The notes under the pieces were generated by a model. It worked only from the letters and a program-made list of their open reading frames with translations. It was not told the DNA's origin and did not search any database. The translations under genes were made by a program, and so were the position numbers. Below are positions 38,255-45,693 of a stretch of DNA of 64,000 nucleotides, one piece after another; positions within the stretch are counted from its first letter, which is position 1; each line of letters begins with the position of its first letter. The stretch is from the NCBI GenBank assembly GCA_023382595.1, contig JAHDWB010000006.1:1-64000 (forward strand), in the 5' to 3' direction. The stretch comes from Anaerolineales bacterium. Lineage in GTDB: Bacteria; Chloroflexota; Anaerolineae; Anaerolineales; Villigracilaceae.

Positions 38255-40036
38255 CTATGATTCCACGGCAACCGAGTTGAAATTGCAGACCTGCATACAA
38301 ATTCCACAACGGATGCATATATTCTGGTCGATGACGTGCTGTTGCCGCCGCTCGCCGCTGATGGCTTCCACGGGGCAGTTCCGCGCGCAGACCATACAGC
38401 CTGTGCAGGACTCCTCGATCTCATAGCGAATCAGCGGTCGGCACACTTTGGCGGGACAGCGCTTCTCGTATACATGCGCTTCATATTCATGGCGGAAGTG
38501 AGCGAGCGTGCTCAACACGGGGTTCGGCGCGCCCTGTCCAAGACCGCACAGGCTGTTCTTCGCCACTTCGTGACAGAGTTCCTCAAGTTTTTCGATGTCG
38601 CCTGGTTGACCCTTGCCGTCGCACATCTTCTGGAGCAGTTCTAGGATGCGGCGTGTCCCGATGCGACAGGGGACACACTTCCCGCAGGATTCCGCCTGCG
38701 TAAAGTCCATGAAGAAGCGGGCAATGTCCACCATGCAGGAATTTTCATCCATCACGACCAAGCCGCCCGATCCCATCATCGAACCAGCCTGAGACAACGC
38801 CTCGTAATCCAGCGGCAGGTCGAGATGTTTCTCGGTGAGACAGCCGCCCATCGGACCGCCCGTCTGTACCGCTTTGAATTGCCTGCCATCCTTGATGCCG
38901 CCTGCCACGTCGAAGATGATCTCGCGCAGGGTGATGCCCATCGGCACTTCGATCAGACCGGGCTTGGCGACGTTTCCGCCGACCGCGAAGGTCTTGGTGC
39001 CTTTCGAGCGTTCCGTGCCCATGCTGGCGTACCAGTCCGCGCCGTTCAAAATGATCTGCGGCACATTGGCATACGTCTCGACGTTATTGTTATTCGTGGG
39101 TTTGCCCCACACGCCTTGCACCGAGGGGAACGGCGGGCGTGGGCGCGGCTCTCCGCGCATACCCATGATGGACGCCATCAGCGCGGTTTCTTCACCGCAC
39201 ACGAACGCCCCCGCGCCGACGCGCACTTCAAGGTCGAAGTTGAAATCCGTGCCAAGGATGTTCTTCCCAAGGAAGCCGAACTCGCGCGCCTGTGTGATTG
39301 CCAGGTTGAGCGTTTCCACCGCCAGCGGATATTCCGCGCGGCAGTAGATATAGCCGAAACTTGCTCCGGTGGCATACGCGCCGATGATCATGCCTTCGAT
39401 CACGGAATGCGGATCGCCTTCCAGTACGCGGCGGTTCATGAACGCGCCCGGGTCGCCTTCATCCGCATTGCAGACCATGTACTTCGGGCTGTCTTCCACC
39501 TGCCGGGTGAGTCCCCATTTGCGTCCGGCAGGGAAGCCTGCGCCGCCTCGTCCGCGCAGACCGGATTTGGTCACTTCATCAATGACTTGCTCGGGCGTCA
39601 TCTCGCCGATGACCTTGCCGAGTGCCTGATAGCCGTCCACGGCAAGATAATCCTCGATATTCATCGGGTCGATCTCGCCGCAGTTGCGCAGCACAACGCG
39701 CACTTCCTTCGGGCGCAGCGGACCGAGTTCCTCGTCCACCACGACCTTGGTCACCTCGCGGAATTTTTCGACGATACGCCCTTTTAGGAAATGTTCCTCA
39801 ACGAGATACGGAATATCGTCGGCAGTCATGCCGACATAATGCACGCCTTCGGGATAGACCATCATCTCAGGTCCATCGGAGCATCCCCCGATGCGCGACG
39901 TCTCCAAAACCTGGATTTCGTCGAGCAAGCCCTGCGCGACGAGTTCATCCTGCATCGCATCCACGACGTCATGCGCGCCTTTCGCAAGGCACTCAGGGTC
40001 TACACATACCAATACATGAGAACGGTAAAACGCCAT
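38255..40036 (-). CDS. nuoF: NuoF-like flavoprotein with C-terminal 2x[4Fe-4S] ferredoxin domain (HndC/HylB type)
   Basis: A 593-residue protein: N-terminal thioredoxin-like domain with three cysteines (VCVDPEC and GGCSDGP), a NuoF core with GRGGAGFPAGRKWG and ESCGKCVPCRIG, and a C-terminal ferredoxin module with CTGCMVCARNCP and CIRCGICMQVCN. This architecture is that of HydB/HndC/HylB, the flavin subunit of electron-bifurcating hydrogenases and formate dehydrogenases, where it contacts both NAD(P) and ferredoxin. ATG 40036 is preferred (GGAG five bases upstream) over a GTG two codons earlier. No [FeFe] hydrogenase gene accompanies it. Confidence 0.9.
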   Translation of the reverse strand: MAFYRSHVLVCVDPECLAKGAHDVVDAMQDELVAQGLLDEIQVLETSRIGGCSDGPEMMVYPEGVHYVGMTADDIPYLVEEHFLKGRIVEKFREVTKVVVDEELGPLRPKEVRVVLRNCGEIDPMNIEDYLAVDGYQALGKVIGEMTPEQVIDEVTKSGLRGRGGAGFPAGRKWGLTRQVEDSPKYMVCNADEGDPGAFMNRRVLEGDPHSVIEGMIIGAYATGASFGYIYCRAEYPLAVETLNLAITQAREFGFLGKNILGTDFNFDLEVRVGAGAFVCGEETALMASIMGMRGEPRPRPPFPSVQGVWGKPTNNNNVETYANVPQIILNGADWYASMGTERSKGTKTFAVGGNVAKPGLIEVPMGITLREIIFDVAGGIKDGRQFKAVQTGGPMGGCLTEKHLDLPLDYEALSQAGSMMGSGGLVVMDENSCMVDIARFFMDFTQAESCGKCVPCRIGTRRILELLQKMCDGKGQPGDIEKLEELCHEVAKNSLCGLGQGAPNPVLSTLAHFRHEYEAHVYEKRCPAKVCRPLIRYEIEESCTGCMVCARNCPVEAISGERRQQHVIDQNICIRCGICMQVCNFNSVAVES

Positions 40037-40051
40037 TTTCACTCCGGAGGT

Positions 40052-40420
40052 TTATAAAGGCAGGACGTAGTCTTTTACAGGGCTTCCATTCTGCACATGT
40101 TGTTTCATGATCTGGCTGGCAACTTCCGCATTGACCTTGCCGTACACGACCTTGGGCTGGTCGCCAATGACAACTTGCATGATCGGCTCCTGTTCGCACA
40201 TGCCCATGCAGCCCGTCTGGGTCACGGTCACGCCGCTCAGGTGTTCGGTCTCGATGAAGTTCAGCACGCTTTTCATCGTGTCGCGCGCACCGGCGGCAAT
40301 CCCGCAGGTGCCCATCGCCACGATCACTTGAATATGACCGGGCGTGGCTTTCAATTGCTTCTTCGCAAGCGCCTCTTCGCGCACGCGTTTTAATTCTTCC
40401 AGTGATTTGATCGCAGGCAT
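40052..40420 (-). CDS. HndB-like (2Fe-2S) ferredoxin domain protein
   Basis: A 122-residue thioredoxin-like ferredoxin. AMGTCGIAAGARDTM (about 35-49) and TGCMGMCEQEP (about 70-80) match the HndB family of NADP-reducing hydrogenases, which keeps three conserved cysteines in this pattern. It would relay electrons between NuoE and NuoF-type subunits. It is placed between the HATPase and NuoF genes, exactly the hndABC order (NuoE, HATPase, HndB, HndC). Confidence 0.85.
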   Translation of the reverse strand: MPAIKSLEELKRVREEALAKKQLKATPGHIQVIVAMGTCGIAAGARDTMKSVLNFIETEHLSGVTVTQTGCMGMCEQEPIMQVVIGDQPKVVYGKVNAEVASQIMKQHVQNGSPVKDYVLPL

Positions 40421-40432
40421 GGTTTCTCCTTT

Positions 40433-40999
40433 TCAGGTAACAGTTTCGGGCGTGATCGATGCGATTCCTTCTTCGATCATGCCGCGCAAAAATTTCAACA
40501 CATCCGGTTCGGTCAGCGGAACATCGCCCAGCGCCGATTTGATTTCTTTATCATCCAGCAGGAATTGACGATTTCCGTCCTTCCCGTTGACTTCGTAATG
40601 AAAGGTCCAATTCACATGCGGATACGAGACCAGCAGGGTGAGCATCGTCATTCCGACGTCGCCCAGCGGCATGCGGTCGATGTGACTGTGGCGGAACGTC
40701 GCTTCGATGCGCGTGCCTTTGCCTGATTCTGTTTCCAGGCTTAAGCCTCCGCCCGAGCTTTCCGCCGCCAGTTTCAAGAGCGGGATCCCCAGCCCGACCT
40801 TGCGTGTGGTGCGCGTGGTGTAGAACGGGTCGAGCACGCGCTTCGCGGTTTCCTCGTCCATGCCCCTGCCGTCGTCCGTGACGGAGACGTTCAGCAGGTC
40901 ATCCTGCAAATTCTCCAGCACGTCCATGCGGATATTTCGTCCCCCAGCCGAAACGCTGTTCTCCGCAATATCCAGCAGGTGCAGGGCGATCTCGCGCAT
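40433..40999 (-). CDS. Histidine-kinase-like ATP-binding protein of hydrogenase operons
   Basis: A 188-residue GHKL ATPase domain with no kinase dimerisation or receiver partner. MREIALHLLDIAENSVSAGG contains the N-box, VTDDGRGMDEE the G1-box and GLGIPLLKLAAESSGGGLSL the G2-box. Small proteins of this kind occur between NuoE-like and HndB-like genes of bifurcating enzymes in many anaerobes; their biochemical role is not established. The last 60 residues (from about 125) form a separate small alpha/beta segment. Two bases separate it from the NuoE stop. Confidence 0.85.
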   Translation of the reverse strand: MREIALHLLDIAENSVSAGGRNIRMDVLENLQDDLLNVSVTDDGRGMDEETAKRVLDPFYTTRTTRKVGLGIPLLKLAAESSGGGLSLETESGKGTRIEATFRHSHIDRMPLGDVGMTMLTLLVSYPHVNWTFHYEVNGKDGNRQFLLDDKEIKSALGDVPLTEPDVLKFLRGMIEEGIASITPETVT

Positions 41000-41001
41000 G
41001 G

Positions 41002-41508
41002 TTATCCCTGCACCTTTTTCAGCAGTTGCGGGAACTTGTTCGGGCGCAGTTTGCCCTGCACTTCTTCATTGACCACCACCACAGGCGCCTGACTGCATGC
41101 GCCGACACAGCGGCATTCTTCGAGCGTGATCTGCCCGTCGGGGGTGGTTTCGCCCAATCCGATGTTCAGCATCTGCTTGGCTTTTTCCACCAATTGCGGA
41201 ACGCCTGCCACGTAACAGGCAGTCCCCAGACAGAACTTGATGGTGTGCTTGCCGTGCGGGCGGGTTCGGAAGAAGGAATAGAACGTCACCACGCCGTGCA
41301 CCTGCCCAAGCGGCACCTTCAATTCGCGCGCGATGTATGCCTGCATGGCGGGGGAGACGTGTCCGATTTTTCCTTGCACTTCATTCAGCACCAGCATCAC
41401 CGCGCCGGGACGTTCCTTGTTTGCCGTGATGATGCCGTCAATGATGGACTTTTGCTCCTGAACATTGAGCGGGTCGTTGGCTGCGATTTCCTTAAGTAAT
41501 CGTGTCAT
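41002..41508 (-). CDS. nuoE: [2Fe-2S] thioredoxin-like subunit (NuoE/HndA), first copy
   Basis: A 168-residue NuoE-type protein with all four ligands: CLGTACYVAG (C-x4-C) and CRCVGACSQAPVV (C-x3-C). A helical N-terminal bundle carries the PGAVMLVLNEVQGKIGHVSP stretch typical of the family. ATG 41508 is chosen because AAGGTG lies 6 bases upstream; a GTG three codons earlier is possible. It is the first gene after a promoter overlapped by a Rex-type operator, so it heads the enzyme part of the redox operon. Confidence 0.9.
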   Translation of the reverse strand: MTRLLKEIAANDPLNVQEQKSIIDGIITANKERPGAVMLVLNEVQGKIGHVSPAMQAYIARELKVPLGQVHGVVTFYSFFRTRPHGKHTIKFCLGTACYVAGVPQLVEKAKQMLNIGLGETTPDGQITLEECRCVGACSQAPVVVVNEEVQGKLRPNKFPQLLKKVQG

Positions 41509-41526
41509 GGATGTCACCTTGATAAA

Positions 41527-41577
41527 TTGTGATAATTTTCACAAATCTAGTTTAATCTGGCAATGGATTTCAGTCAA
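41527..41577 (-). promoter_or_regulatory. Sigma70-type promoter overlapped by a Rex-type operator
   Basis: On the minus strand TTGACT (41577-41572), a 17-base spacer and TAAACT (41554-41549) form a good -35/-10 pair. Immediately downstream, at 41544-41527, TTGTGAAAATTATCACAA differs from the Rex consensus TTGTGAA-N4-TTCACAA at one position. The operator would cover the transcription start, so Rex bound at low NADH/NAD+ would block the operon and high NADH would release it. Confidence 0.78.
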
Positions 41578-41610
41578 TGACCAATGTCATATGAAAGGTG
41601 GTGAGAGTTG

Positions 41611-42363
41611 TCAGGCAAATAACTTCCTTTCAAGACATACTTTCCTTCCGTTTTCACCAATAAATGCCATGCGGATTTCCGAAAGCGTCGGCGTGGTGAT
41701 TTCGAACAGGGTTGTGCCTAAAAATTCGTTCAATCGATGCACATCTCCGCTTTGAATGAGCGGGTGACCGATGGAAGACGGGTATTGCTTATGCAATCCA
41801 TCGGGCGTGGTGTGACGGGAGATTTCCAGCGCGGTGATGTCCCAATCCTCGGAGAGGAAACCGAGAGTGGGGAAGAGACCGAAGGAAGTCCGGTCTACAT
41901 GGGCAGGGATGACGAGTCCGCCGAGTTGTTTCACGCGTGTGAATATCTCGTCTATCGAAAAGCGTGTGGATGTCAGCAGCATCCGTTCTTCACTGCGGAT
42001 GAATTCACCGCTTTCATCCACCACGAATTGTTCGCCAAAGATGTCGGCGTTGTTTTTTGTGTCGGGCAGGGAAAGGTCAACTTCGCGCTGCCAGGTTTCA
42101 AGGTCCGAAAGTGAAGCGAAGAGACAGAGCAGATGGACATCCTCGCGGGATTGCACTTCCATGCCGGGCAGGACGGTCAAGCCCGTTCCGTCCGCTGCTT
42201 TTTGTACGGCGGGTACGTTCGCGCTGGCGTTGTGGTCGGTGACGGCGATGATGTCGATCTTTCGTTCAAGCGCTTCGCGCACGATCAGCGGCGGAATCAT
42301 TTCGACCTCGGCACAGGGCGAGAGGACGGTGTGGACATGCAGATCGGCGCGAAAGGTTTTCAT
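41611..42363 (-). CDS. PHP-domain phosphoesterase-like protein
   Basis: A 250-residue PHP protein. RADLHVHTVLSPCAEVEM (residues 5-22) has the HxH metal motif, AVTDHNASANV (about 40-50) the second histidine and PAHVDRT (about 154-160) a third. PHP domains hydrolyse phosphoesters with a trinuclear metal centre; stand-alone members of this type accompany DRTGG and HATPase genes upstream of hydrogenase genes in anaerobes. The substrate is not known. It lies 6 bases after the DRTGG gene and 102 bases upstream of the first NuoE. Confidence 0.85.
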   Translation of the reverse strand: MKTFRADLHVHTVLSPCAEVEMIPPLIVREALERKIDIIAVTDHNASANVPAVQKAADGTGLTVLPGMEVQSREDVHLLCLFASLSDLETWQREVDLSLPDTKNNADIFGEQFVVDESGEFIRSEERMLLTSTRFSIDEIFTRVKQLGGLVIPAHVDRTSFGLFPTLGFLSEDWDITALEISRHTTPDGLHKQYPSSIGHPLIQSGDVHRLNEFLGTTLFEITTPTLSEIRMAFIGENGRKVCLERKLFA

Positions 42364-42369
42364 GCCATA

Positions 42370-42711
42370 TCAAACATGGATACCAAGTTCCCAAAGTTTG
42401 CCGCAGACCGCGTAGGTGGGCATGGCGGTGGACAGCAGGATGACGCCTTCTTCATTGGCTTTTGCGATGGCGGCGGGATCGGGCTGGGCGTTTTCGGTGA
42501 TGATGATGGCGGCAACGTCGAGCAGCGCCGCGACCGCGACGATGTTGAGGTGTGCCTGCAATGTGACCCACAAGTATTTTCCCTTTGCGCCTGCCATCAC
42601 ACACGAGAGCAGATCGGATGCGTAGCCGCCTTTGGGCTGGATGGTGGTCAGGTCGCGTGGTTCAGTCAGTAGTTTCAGATTGAGTTGTTCGGTGATCTGA
42701 TGAAGGTTCAT
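42370..42711 (-). CDS. DRTGG-domain protein, second copy
   Basis: A 113-residue protein covered by one DRTGG domain (residues 1-105), starting MNLHQITEQLNLKLLTEPRD and including SDLLSCVMAGAKGKYLWVT and AIIITENAQPDPA. DRTGG domains resemble the N-terminal part of HPr kinase and accompany CBS domains; the ligand is unknown. ATG 42711 follows AAAAGGACAACCCA and makes the gene overlap the CBS-HATPase gene by 50 bases, longer than the 4-17 base overlaps typical of this window. Confidence 0.78.
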   Translation of the reverse strand: MNLHQITEQLNLKLLTEPRDLTTIQPKGGYASDLLSCVMAGAKGKYLWVTLQAHLNIVAVAALLDVAAIIITENAQPDPAAIAKANEEGVILLSTAMPTYAVCGKLWELGIHV

Positions 42712-43726
42712 TGGGTTGTCCTTTTGCTCGTCCGGTGAGCGTTTCCTCAGGCACGTGGATGCGCATGATAAGCTTTGTGCCTTTTTCGAGGCTTGACTCA
42801 AGTTCCATTTTGTCCACGCAGCGCTGGATGTTGATCAAACCCATGCCCGCGCCGAACCCCATTTCGCGCACCTTTTCGGTCGCGGTGGAATAGCCGGGCT
42901 GGAGCACCTGTTCCACGTCGGCGATGCCGGGACCATCATCCGTGGCGGAGATGGTGATGCGGTACGGCTCCACTTCCAGTTTCAGGATCCCGCCGTTGGT
43001 GGTGTGGATGATGAGATTCATTTCGGCTTCGTAGGCGGCGATGCCGCAGCGGCGGGCGGTCTGCGGGTCCGCGCCGAGGCGGAGCAGCGCGCGTTTAATG
43101 TGGCTGGAGGCGTTGCCGCCGTGCGTGAAATCCTGCTGCTTGATGGCGTAACGCAGGACAAGCGTGGTGCGGTCGGATATGATGTCTTCGAAGAGATGAC
43201 TGGCGCGGTAGCGGCGCAGTTCCTCGGCTTTGTAATCTTTTTGGAGCGCGATCAGGATGCCCCGCGTAATATCCCCTTTGGTGATGATTCCCACCAGTTG
43301 GTTGTGTTCATCCACGACGGGCAGCCGCCCCACGCCGCTCTCGGCGAACTTCTGCATGGCTTTGACGATGGATTCATAACTGGCGACGCTGACGACATCC
43401 CGTGTCATATACTGCCGCACGGATTCGGTCAGGTCGTTGCGGTTCATGGCGCGCACCACGTCCTCGATGCTGAGGATGCCGACCAGTTGTTCATTTTCCA
43501 GGACTGGCACGCCTGAGACCTGACGGATGCGCATCAGTTCCAACACTTCGGCGAGCGACATCTCCGGGCTGGCGGTCACGGGGCTCTTCGACATGACCTC
43601 GCGGATCTTCAGGTCATACGAAAGTTCCTCGACGCGGTTGATCTCCTGCGCATCTTTGTCAGTGACAGGACGCCCGCTTCGTCCGTACAGCTCCTGGTCG
43701 GTGGGCGGTCTAGGAGGATGGGACAT
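42662..43726 (-). CDS. CBS-pair plus anti-sigma-type ATPase (HATPase) protein
   Basis: A 354-residue fusion: two CBS domains (about residues 35-95 and 98-160) followed by a SpoIIAB/RsbW-type GHKL ATPase domain (about 200-335). The G1 box is ATDDGPGIADVEQ and the G2 region is GFGAGMGLINIQRCVD. Such ATPases bind anti-sigma-antagonist or sigma partners in a nucleotide-controlled way, and the CBS pair could set activity according to adenylate levels. ATG 43726 (MSHPPRPP) is used; a GTG 9 codons upstream is the alternative. It overlaps the flanking DRTGG genes on both sides. Confidence 0.83.
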   Translation of the reverse strand: MSHPPRPPTDQELYGRSGRPVTDKDAQEINRVEELSYDLKIREVMSKSPVTASPEMSLAEVLELMRIRQVSGVPVLENEQLVGILSIEDVVRAMNRNDLTESVRQYMTRDVVSVASYESIVKAMQKFAESGVGRLPVVDEHNQLVGIITKGDITRGILIALQKDYKAEELRRYRASHLFEDIISDRTTLVLRYAIKQQDFTHGGNASSHIKRALLRLGADPQTARRCGIAAYEAEMNLIIHTTNGGILKLEVEPYRITISATDDGPGIADVEQVLQPGYSTATEKVREMGFGAGMGLINIQRCVDKMELESSLEKGTKLIMRIHVPEETLTGRAKGQPNEPSSDHRTTQSETTD

Positions 43727-44072
43727 GGCTCTCGAAGCTGGGCAAGCCCGCACTGCGGAGTCTGCCGCATAATTCGAACATACCCAACGGACTGGAGATG
43801 AGCGGCATGTTCTCCTGAATGGCTAATTGTAGTGTTTCGGCTTGGGGTCTTTTTCCGCGTACGAAAATGATGGCGCGGAATTCCGCCATCAGCGCTGTCC
43901 GCACCACCTGCGGGTTGGTCAGTCCTGTCAACAGGACTGCGTTGGGCTGGCTGGAAAGCAGTACATCGCTCATTAAATCTGCTCCACAGCCGCCTTCGAT
44001 CTCGATATCCAAGTTCAACTCGGAGGTCAGGTTCGAACCGTCCACCAGTTTGATGATCTCGGTTAAGTTCAT
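43710..44072 (-). CDS. DRTGG-domain protein, first copy
   Basis: A 120-residue DRTGG protein and the first gene of the regulatory cassette. MNLTEIIKLVDGSNLTSELNLDIE is followed by GGCGADLMSDVLLSSQPNAV and AIIFVRGKRPQ, which match the second DRTGG copy position for position. It overlaps the CBS-HATPase gene by 17 bases. Its promoter should lie in 44073-44206, where a weak Rex-like palindrome is present at 44179. Confidence 0.8.
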   Translation of the reverse strand: MNLTEIIKLVDGSNLTSELNLDIEIEGGCGADLMSDVLLSSQPNAVLLTGLTNPQVVRTALMAEFRAIIFVRGKRPQAETLQLAIQENMPLISSPLGMFELCGRLRSAGLPSFESHVPSS

Positions 44073-44178
44073 TAAAGCGACATCCTTTCTCTTATGCCTG
44101 CCGCTTAATTCTCACCTAAATAGTCTCTTTTTATAAGTCTCTTTACTCATCCCATGTGAGGAAGTTCATCCTGATGTA

Positions 44179-44196
44179 ATATGACAATTTTCACGC
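44179..44196 (-). promoter_or_regulatory. Weak Rex-like half-conserved operator
   Basis: An 18-base stretch upstream of the first DRTGG gene matches the Rex consensus well in one half (GTGAAAATT on the minus strand) but poorly in the other, with five differences overall. It could be a low-affinity second site. The 217 bases from 44073 to 44289 also contain a direct AGAGACT repeat and the 44207 hairpin, and no gene. Confidence 0.3.
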
Positions 44197-44206
44197 CCGC
44201 TTTAAC

Positions 44207-44241
44207 GAACAAGACCTGCTCAAGTGGAGCAGGTCTTGTTC
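44207..44241. terminator. 15-base-pair hairpin between operons
   Basis: Perfect 15-base arms (44207-44221 and 44227-44241) around a 5-base loop, 48 bases past the stop of the minus-strand membrane-protein gene at 44290. It likely ends the fdhD operon before the DRTGG promoter. The minus-side tail is GTTAAAG rather than a long U-tract, so termination may be incomplete. Confidence 0.65.
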
Positions 44242-44289
44242 GTAGATTTTTACTTTTCTACAATCCACCCCGTATGCGTCGCAGTTGGT

Positions 44290-44673
44290 TTACTCGCGGA
44301 GTTTGTTACCCTGTTTGTTTTTTCGACGAGATTGTGCCGCTTTCCCCTTTTTCTTGCGGAGACGAATAATTGTTCTTTGGCTAATTGAAATCGTCCACAA
44401 GATGGCGTTTATTCCACAAATTATTACGATAAGCCATTGGGACTCTGTGTAAATGGCTTCAGATACAAAAAACACGGCTAATAAAATAGTACCTGTCCAA
44501 AGAATGACAGCCAATATCCATTCATGTACGTTGGGTTTTGCATCAGTATATGACCCATATTCCCAATTCGGATGTCTGTCTGGAATGGGCACTCTCGGAC
44601 CTCTTACGCCGAATTCAGAATCGGATCCACCAAACTCGATTGGTGTGTTGGAATTATTCTTTTTCTTTGCCAT
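44290..44673 (-). CDS. Hypothetical two-helix membrane protein
   Basis: A 127-residue protein with a polar, Asp/Ser/Pro-rich N-terminus (about 1-48), two membrane helices (about 52-71 and 79-98) and a very basic C-terminus (RLRKKKGKAAQSRRKNKQGN). ATG 44673 overlaps the fdhD stop (TGATG). Base composition is visibly more AT-rich than its neighbours. I do not recognise a family; the lysine-rich tail would lie on the cytoplasmic face by the positive-inside rule. Confidence 0.55.
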   Translation of the reverse strand: MAKKKNNSNTPIEFGGSDSEFGVRGPRVPIPDRHPNWEYGSYTDAKPNVHEWILAVILWTGTILLAVFFVSEAIYTESQWLIVIICGINAILWTISISQRTIIRLRKKKGKAAQSRRKNKQGNKLRE

Positions 44674-45446
44674 CACAACCCAACCCTTTCTCCATTTGAA
44701 TACACGTTGAATCTGTGCTTTCGGGCGTAGCCGATCAATGTAATGCCGTATCGCTGTGCCATTTCAATTGAAAGCGATGATGGGGAAGTGCGCGAGATCA
44801 GGATCGGCGCGTTGAGCTGCGCCGCCTTTTGTAGCATCTCCGAACTGATGCGCCCCGTAGTGATTAGGATACGCTTTTCGGGGAATACGTTTTGCATCAA
44901 GCACATGCCCGCGATCTTATCGAGCGTGTTGTGCCTGCCGATGTCGTCCGCTGCCAATACAACTTTTTCGCCATCGGATAAAGCGGAGGTGTGGACGCCG
45001 CCCGTATCGCGATACAGTTCCTGCGATTCGAACAATTTCTCGACCATGTCCATGATCGCTTCCGGCTGGACCTTAAGCCTGTTCTCTCCGAAATTGACAT
45101 TCGGCTTCGCGAGCAGGTCAACTGCCGTCACGCCGCCCGTACAGCCGGATGTCCTGCGCCAGTTGGTTGGCTGTTCCGCGGCGAATTCCAGCCACACATC
45201 CACGTTATCGCCATGCTCGCACAAGCGGACATCCGCCACGTCGTTCATGCTCTGGATGATGCCTTCGTTGTATAAAAATCCCACCGCCAGTTCTTCGAGG
45301 TGAATGGGCGTGCACATGAACGAAATCCACACCTGCCCGTTGACCGTTAATGAAACGGGAGTCTCTACAATGGTCTCGGCGTCAAAATGTTCCCATTTCT
45401 TGAATTCGTACCTGTCGTATTCAATCGCTTTTCGTGGAAGTATCAT
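44673..45446 (-). CDS. fdhD: FdhD sulfurtransferase for formate dehydrogenase
   Basis: A 257-residue FdhD homologue. FdhD passes sulfur from IscS to the Mo/W-bis-pterin cofactor and is needed for formate dehydrogenase activity. Signatures are ETPVSLTVNG, CTPIHLEELAVGFLYNEGII, RTSGCTGGVTA (the reactive-Cys loop, one Cys instead of CxxC) and DIGRHNTLDKIAG. ATG 45446 follows GGAGCAAGT; it overlaps the YHS-like gene by 26 bases. Its presence 14 kb from fdhA, in a separate operon, supports a functional formate dehydrogenase. Confidence 0.92.
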   Translation of the reverse strand: MILPRKAIEYDRYEFKKWEHFDAETIVETPVSLTVNGQVWISFMCTPIHLEELAVGFLYNEGIIQSMNDVADVRLCEHGDNVDVWLEFAAEQPTNWRRTSGCTGGVTAVDLLAKPNVNFGENRLKVQPEAIMDMVEKLFESQELYRDTGGVHTSALSDGEKVVLAADDIGRHNTLDKIAGMCLMQNVFPEKRILITTGRISSEMLQKAAQLNAPILISRTSPSSLSIEMAQRYGITLIGYARKHRFNVYSNGERVGL

Positions 45447-45693
45447 ACTTGCTCCATAAACCAATAAGATGCTGGATCTCCGTTTTCAGGCGCGTGGCGG
45501 CTTTGTCTGAATTACGGTGCACCTTGCAGAACACGTCGGGGTCGGCGAGAAATGCACCGAGGCAGGCATCCGTGCATAACAGGATGCGCTTTCCGCGATG
45601 CTCCGCGGAGGGGAAATATTGCGGATCCGTATCGCGGAAGATACGTCCGCATAGCGTGGCGAAAGCTTTGGGCTTTACGCGGGTTTCGCTCAT
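45421..45693 (-). CDS. Small YHS/TRASH-like cysteine protein
   Basis: A 90-residue protein. GKRILLCTDACLGAFLADPDVFCKVHR (residues 34-60) has the spacing of a YHS/TRASH treble-clef metal-binding motif (C40, C44, C56, H59). Another Cys lies at 15. YHS modules bind metals in heavy-metal and redox enzymes. The gene overlaps the GH13 stop by 4 bases and fdhD by 26 bases, so it is coupled to both. A role as metal chaperone or adaptor for FdhD is a guess from position only. Confidence 0.55.
   Translation of the reverse strand: MSETRVKPKAFATLCGRIFRDTDPQYFPSAEHRGKRILLCTDACLGAFLADPDVFCKVHRNSDKAATRLKTEIQHLIGLWSKYDTSTKSD

Noticed and set aside
38255-41508. [FeFe]-hydrogenase HydABC operon
   Set aside because: HydA with the H-cluster motifs is absent; only the NuoE, HATPase, HndB-like and NuoF parts are present, alongside [NiFe] and FDH catalytic subunits.
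44073-44289. Riboswitch or Moco-type leader before the redox operon
   Set aside because: Only one terminator-like hairpin and a direct repeat are visible; no conserved aptamer pattern could be recognised.
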